Source: Nitrospinota bacterium
GTDB taxonomy: Bacteria; Nitrospinota; Nitrospinia; UBA9942; JAHJSF01
Assembly: GCA_018830405.1 (NCBI GenBank)
Contig: JAHJSF010000047.1
Span: forward strand, 1-7,994
Direction of reading: 5' to 3'
DNA length: 7,994 nt
The notes beneath the pieces are model-generated. The model saw only the letters and a list, made by a program, of their open reading frames with translations. It was not told the origin of the DNA and made no database searches. Numbering within the stretch: position 1 is the stretch's first letter; each line of letters starts with the position of its first letter. Below are positions 6,936 to 7,994 of this stretch, in pieces. The position numbers and the translations under genes were made by a program.

Positions 6936-7312
6936 TCAGTCACATCGACTATATAATGACCGTAATACTCTTTACCATAGGGTTATACGGATTGGTAATA
7001 AAGACCAACCTTTTGAAGAAGATAATTGGTTTGAATATAATGGAGACATCGGTCTACCTGTTTTTTATTGCCGTAGGAGACGTCCGGTTTGGGTCGTCTA
7101 CATCGATGTGGGCCAAAGCCCCCTTTATCCATGACCCGGCCCAAGCGGCCCGTGGTCTTGAACCGATGGTCAACCCGATACCGACGGCCTTAATCCTGAC
7201 AGCGATAGTTGTCAGCGTATGTGTAACCGCCTTAGCCTTAAGCATAGCGGTAGTAATCTATAAATGTTACGGTACCCTGGATACCAGGAAACTGTCTAAC
7301 CTGAAAGGATAA
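6932..7312 (+). CDS. mrpC: Multisubunit Na+/H+ antiporter subunit C (MrpC/MnhC, NuoK-like, MbhG-like)
   Basis: MrpC is homologous to the NuoK subunit of complex I and forms part of the lateral ion-conducting path. The 126-residue protein has three hydrophobic segments (about 8-24, 31-49 and 85-112). Glu38 in GLNIMETSVYLFF (33-45) sits where NuoK/MrpC proteins keep a conserved membrane glutamate. NPIPTALILTAIVV (about 82-95) corresponds to the family's DPLPQALVLTAIVI. Between these lies a polar loop of about 30 residues. The ATG overlaps MrpB by four bases and has GGAGG at 6923-6927, four bases upstream, which is a short spacing. The long loop and the antiporter neighbours argue against a true NADH dehydrogenase NuoK. 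After the TAA there are 11 bases before MrpD. Confidence 0.92.
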   Translation: MISHIDYIMTVILFTIGLYGLVIKTNLLKKIIGLNIMETSVYLFFIAVGDVRFGSSTSMWAKAPFIHDPAQAARGLEPMVNPIPTALILTAIVVSVCVTALALSIAVVIYKCYGTLDTRKLSNLKG

Positions 7313-7323
7313 GCTTAATACAA

Positions 7324-7994
7324 ATGCAAAGCGGATCGCATCTTCAGGTACTGATACCTATTTTCTTAGTTAGTATAGCTTGTCTAATACCCCCACTAAA
7401 CAGAATACGCCCCGGCCTTAGTCAGACGATAGCCTTGATGGCCGTCACTATCTCCCTGATAGCCTCGGCCACTCTGTTCACGCGCATACTGAACACCCCG
7501 GCCGGTTACCTTGACTACTTTATCGGCCATAGCTGGAACAGCGACACCTTTCTGTCGACCGGTCAGCCGATAGGGATAGTCCAGCGCGGCGACATCTTTG
7601 GCGGGATAATGCTGATGTTGGTCAACGGCATAGGTTTTTTGGTGACCATCTACTCCGGGCAATATATTCCCCATGAGATAGATAAGAACCGTATTGTCTA
7701 CTACTATACCGTACTTCTTCTGATGCTGGCCGGTATGAGCGGTGTCACCATGACCGGCGACTGTTTTAATTTCTATATCTTCTTGGAGATAGCTACCATA
7801 AGTTCCTATGTACTGGTGGCTATCCCGGGCGACGGCCGATCTTATGAAGCCGCCTTCAAATATACGCTGATAGGGGCCTTGGGTTCTATTCTGCTGGTCT
7901 TTGGGATAGCCTTACTCTTCTCGGCTACCGGCACGCTCAACATGGCCTATGCCGCCAGTCAGATAGACAAGATAATGACAGCCCCTAAAGGCTC
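7324..7994 (+). CDS. mrpD: Multisubunit Na+/H+ antiporter subunit D (MrpD/MnhD, MbhH-like), 5' part cut by window end
   Basis: This open frame runs from ATG 7324 to the window edge without a stop (223 complete codons). It encodes the N-terminal part of a proton-pumping antiporter subunit of the NuoL/M/N family, normally about 500 residues. Several hydrophobic helices are visible, starting at about 8-24 and 35-54. The family core is present: GMSGVTMTGDCFNFYIFLEI places Glu155 at the conserved TM5 glutamate, AAFKYTLIGALGS holds Lys179 at the conserved TM7 lysine, and LFSATGTLNMAY follows. Both residues are needed for ion translocation in this family. The start is supported by its position 11 bases after MrpC; the nearest ribosome-like element, AAGGA (about 7305-7309), is rather far. 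Being fourth after MbhD, MbhE and MrpB/C, it occupies the MbhH position. The second half, with the remaining charged residues, is not visible. Confidence 0.93.
   Translation, partial: MQSGSHLQVLIPIFLVSIACLIPPLNRIRPGLSQTIALMAVTISLIASATLFTRILNTPAGYLDYFIGHSWNSDTFLSTGQPIGIVQRGDIFGGIMLMLVNGIGFLVTIYSGQYIPHEIDKNRIVYYYTVLLLMLAGMSGVTMTGDCFNFYIFLEIATISSYVLVAIPGDGRSYEAAFKYTLIGALGSILLVFGIALLFSATGTLNMAYAASQIDKIMTAPKG

Noticed and set aside
6871-7134. Plus-strand open frame spanning the mrpB/mrpC junction
   Set aside because: It overlaps two confidently assigned genes in another frame and has no ribosome site or recognisable domain.
7396-7674. Open frame of 92 codons on the minus strand
   Set aside because: It lies opposite the mrpD reading frame, which continues through it with family motifs downstream. 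Its translation is low in hydrophobic or known motifs.
6932-7994. NADH dehydrogenase (complex I) NuoK and NuoM genes
   Set aside because: MrpC and MrpD are homologous to these subunits, but the MrpF, G, MbhD, MbhE and B neighbours and the long MrpC loop identify an antiporter-type module.

Overview
The window reads almost entirely left to right and falls into two blocks separated by a 116-122 base intergenic region (about 5146-5267). Hand inspection suggests a Gram-negative bacterium. The evidence is a periplasmic, signal-peptide-bearing Slt-type lytic transglycosylase and a bacterial sigma70-like promoter. Heavy use of AGG (Arg), ATA (Ile) and GGG (Gly) codons, together with an anaerobe/archaeal-style Mrp/Mbh gene order, would fit a Desulfobacterota- or Nitrospirota-like lineage. 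That taxonomic guess is weak and rests on style, not on a database match.

Block 1 (1-5145) is a tight series of four genes. First is the 3' part of a TrmN6-type tRNA (adenine-N6) methyltransferase, cut by the window edge. Then come miaA (tRNA dimethylallyltransferase), a 739-residue TPR-rich lytic transglycosylase, and an N-acyl-D-amino-acid deacylase of the amidohydrolase superfamily. Each gene overlaps the next by 1, 1 and 20 bases, so they are probably co-transcribed and translationally coupled. Two tRNA-modification genes are thus joined to a cell-wall-cleaving enzyme and a D-amino-acid-releasing enzyme.

The intergenic region holds a small inverted repeat across the deacylase stop codon and a convincing promoter (TTGACT, 18 bases, AATAAT, preceded by eight A).

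Block 2 (5262 to the end) is a membrane operon of seven genes: MrpF, MrpG, a stand-alone DUF4040/MbhD protein, a stand-alone MbhE-like protein, MrpB, MrpC and the first 223 residues of MrpD. Together they encode the antiporter module of a multisubunit Na+/H+ antiporter (Mrp/Mnh) or of an Mbh-type complex. The order F-G-MbhD-MbhE-B-C-D and the splitting of the MrpA C-terminal domains into two small genes match the archaeal Mbh/Mrp arrangement, not the classic MrpABCDEFG operon. No MrpE/MbhA-like gene precedes MrpF. Whether the operon continues into hydrogenase or oxidoreductase genes lies beyond the window.

The blocks also differ in base composition. Block 1 is strongly G-over-C and AGG-rich on the coding strand; block 2 is C-equal or C-over-G with mixed Arg codons, although all genes point the same way. 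This suggests different histories for the two blocks, or a strong effect of membrane-protein composition. No RNA genes, CRISPR arrays or insertion sequences were seen.
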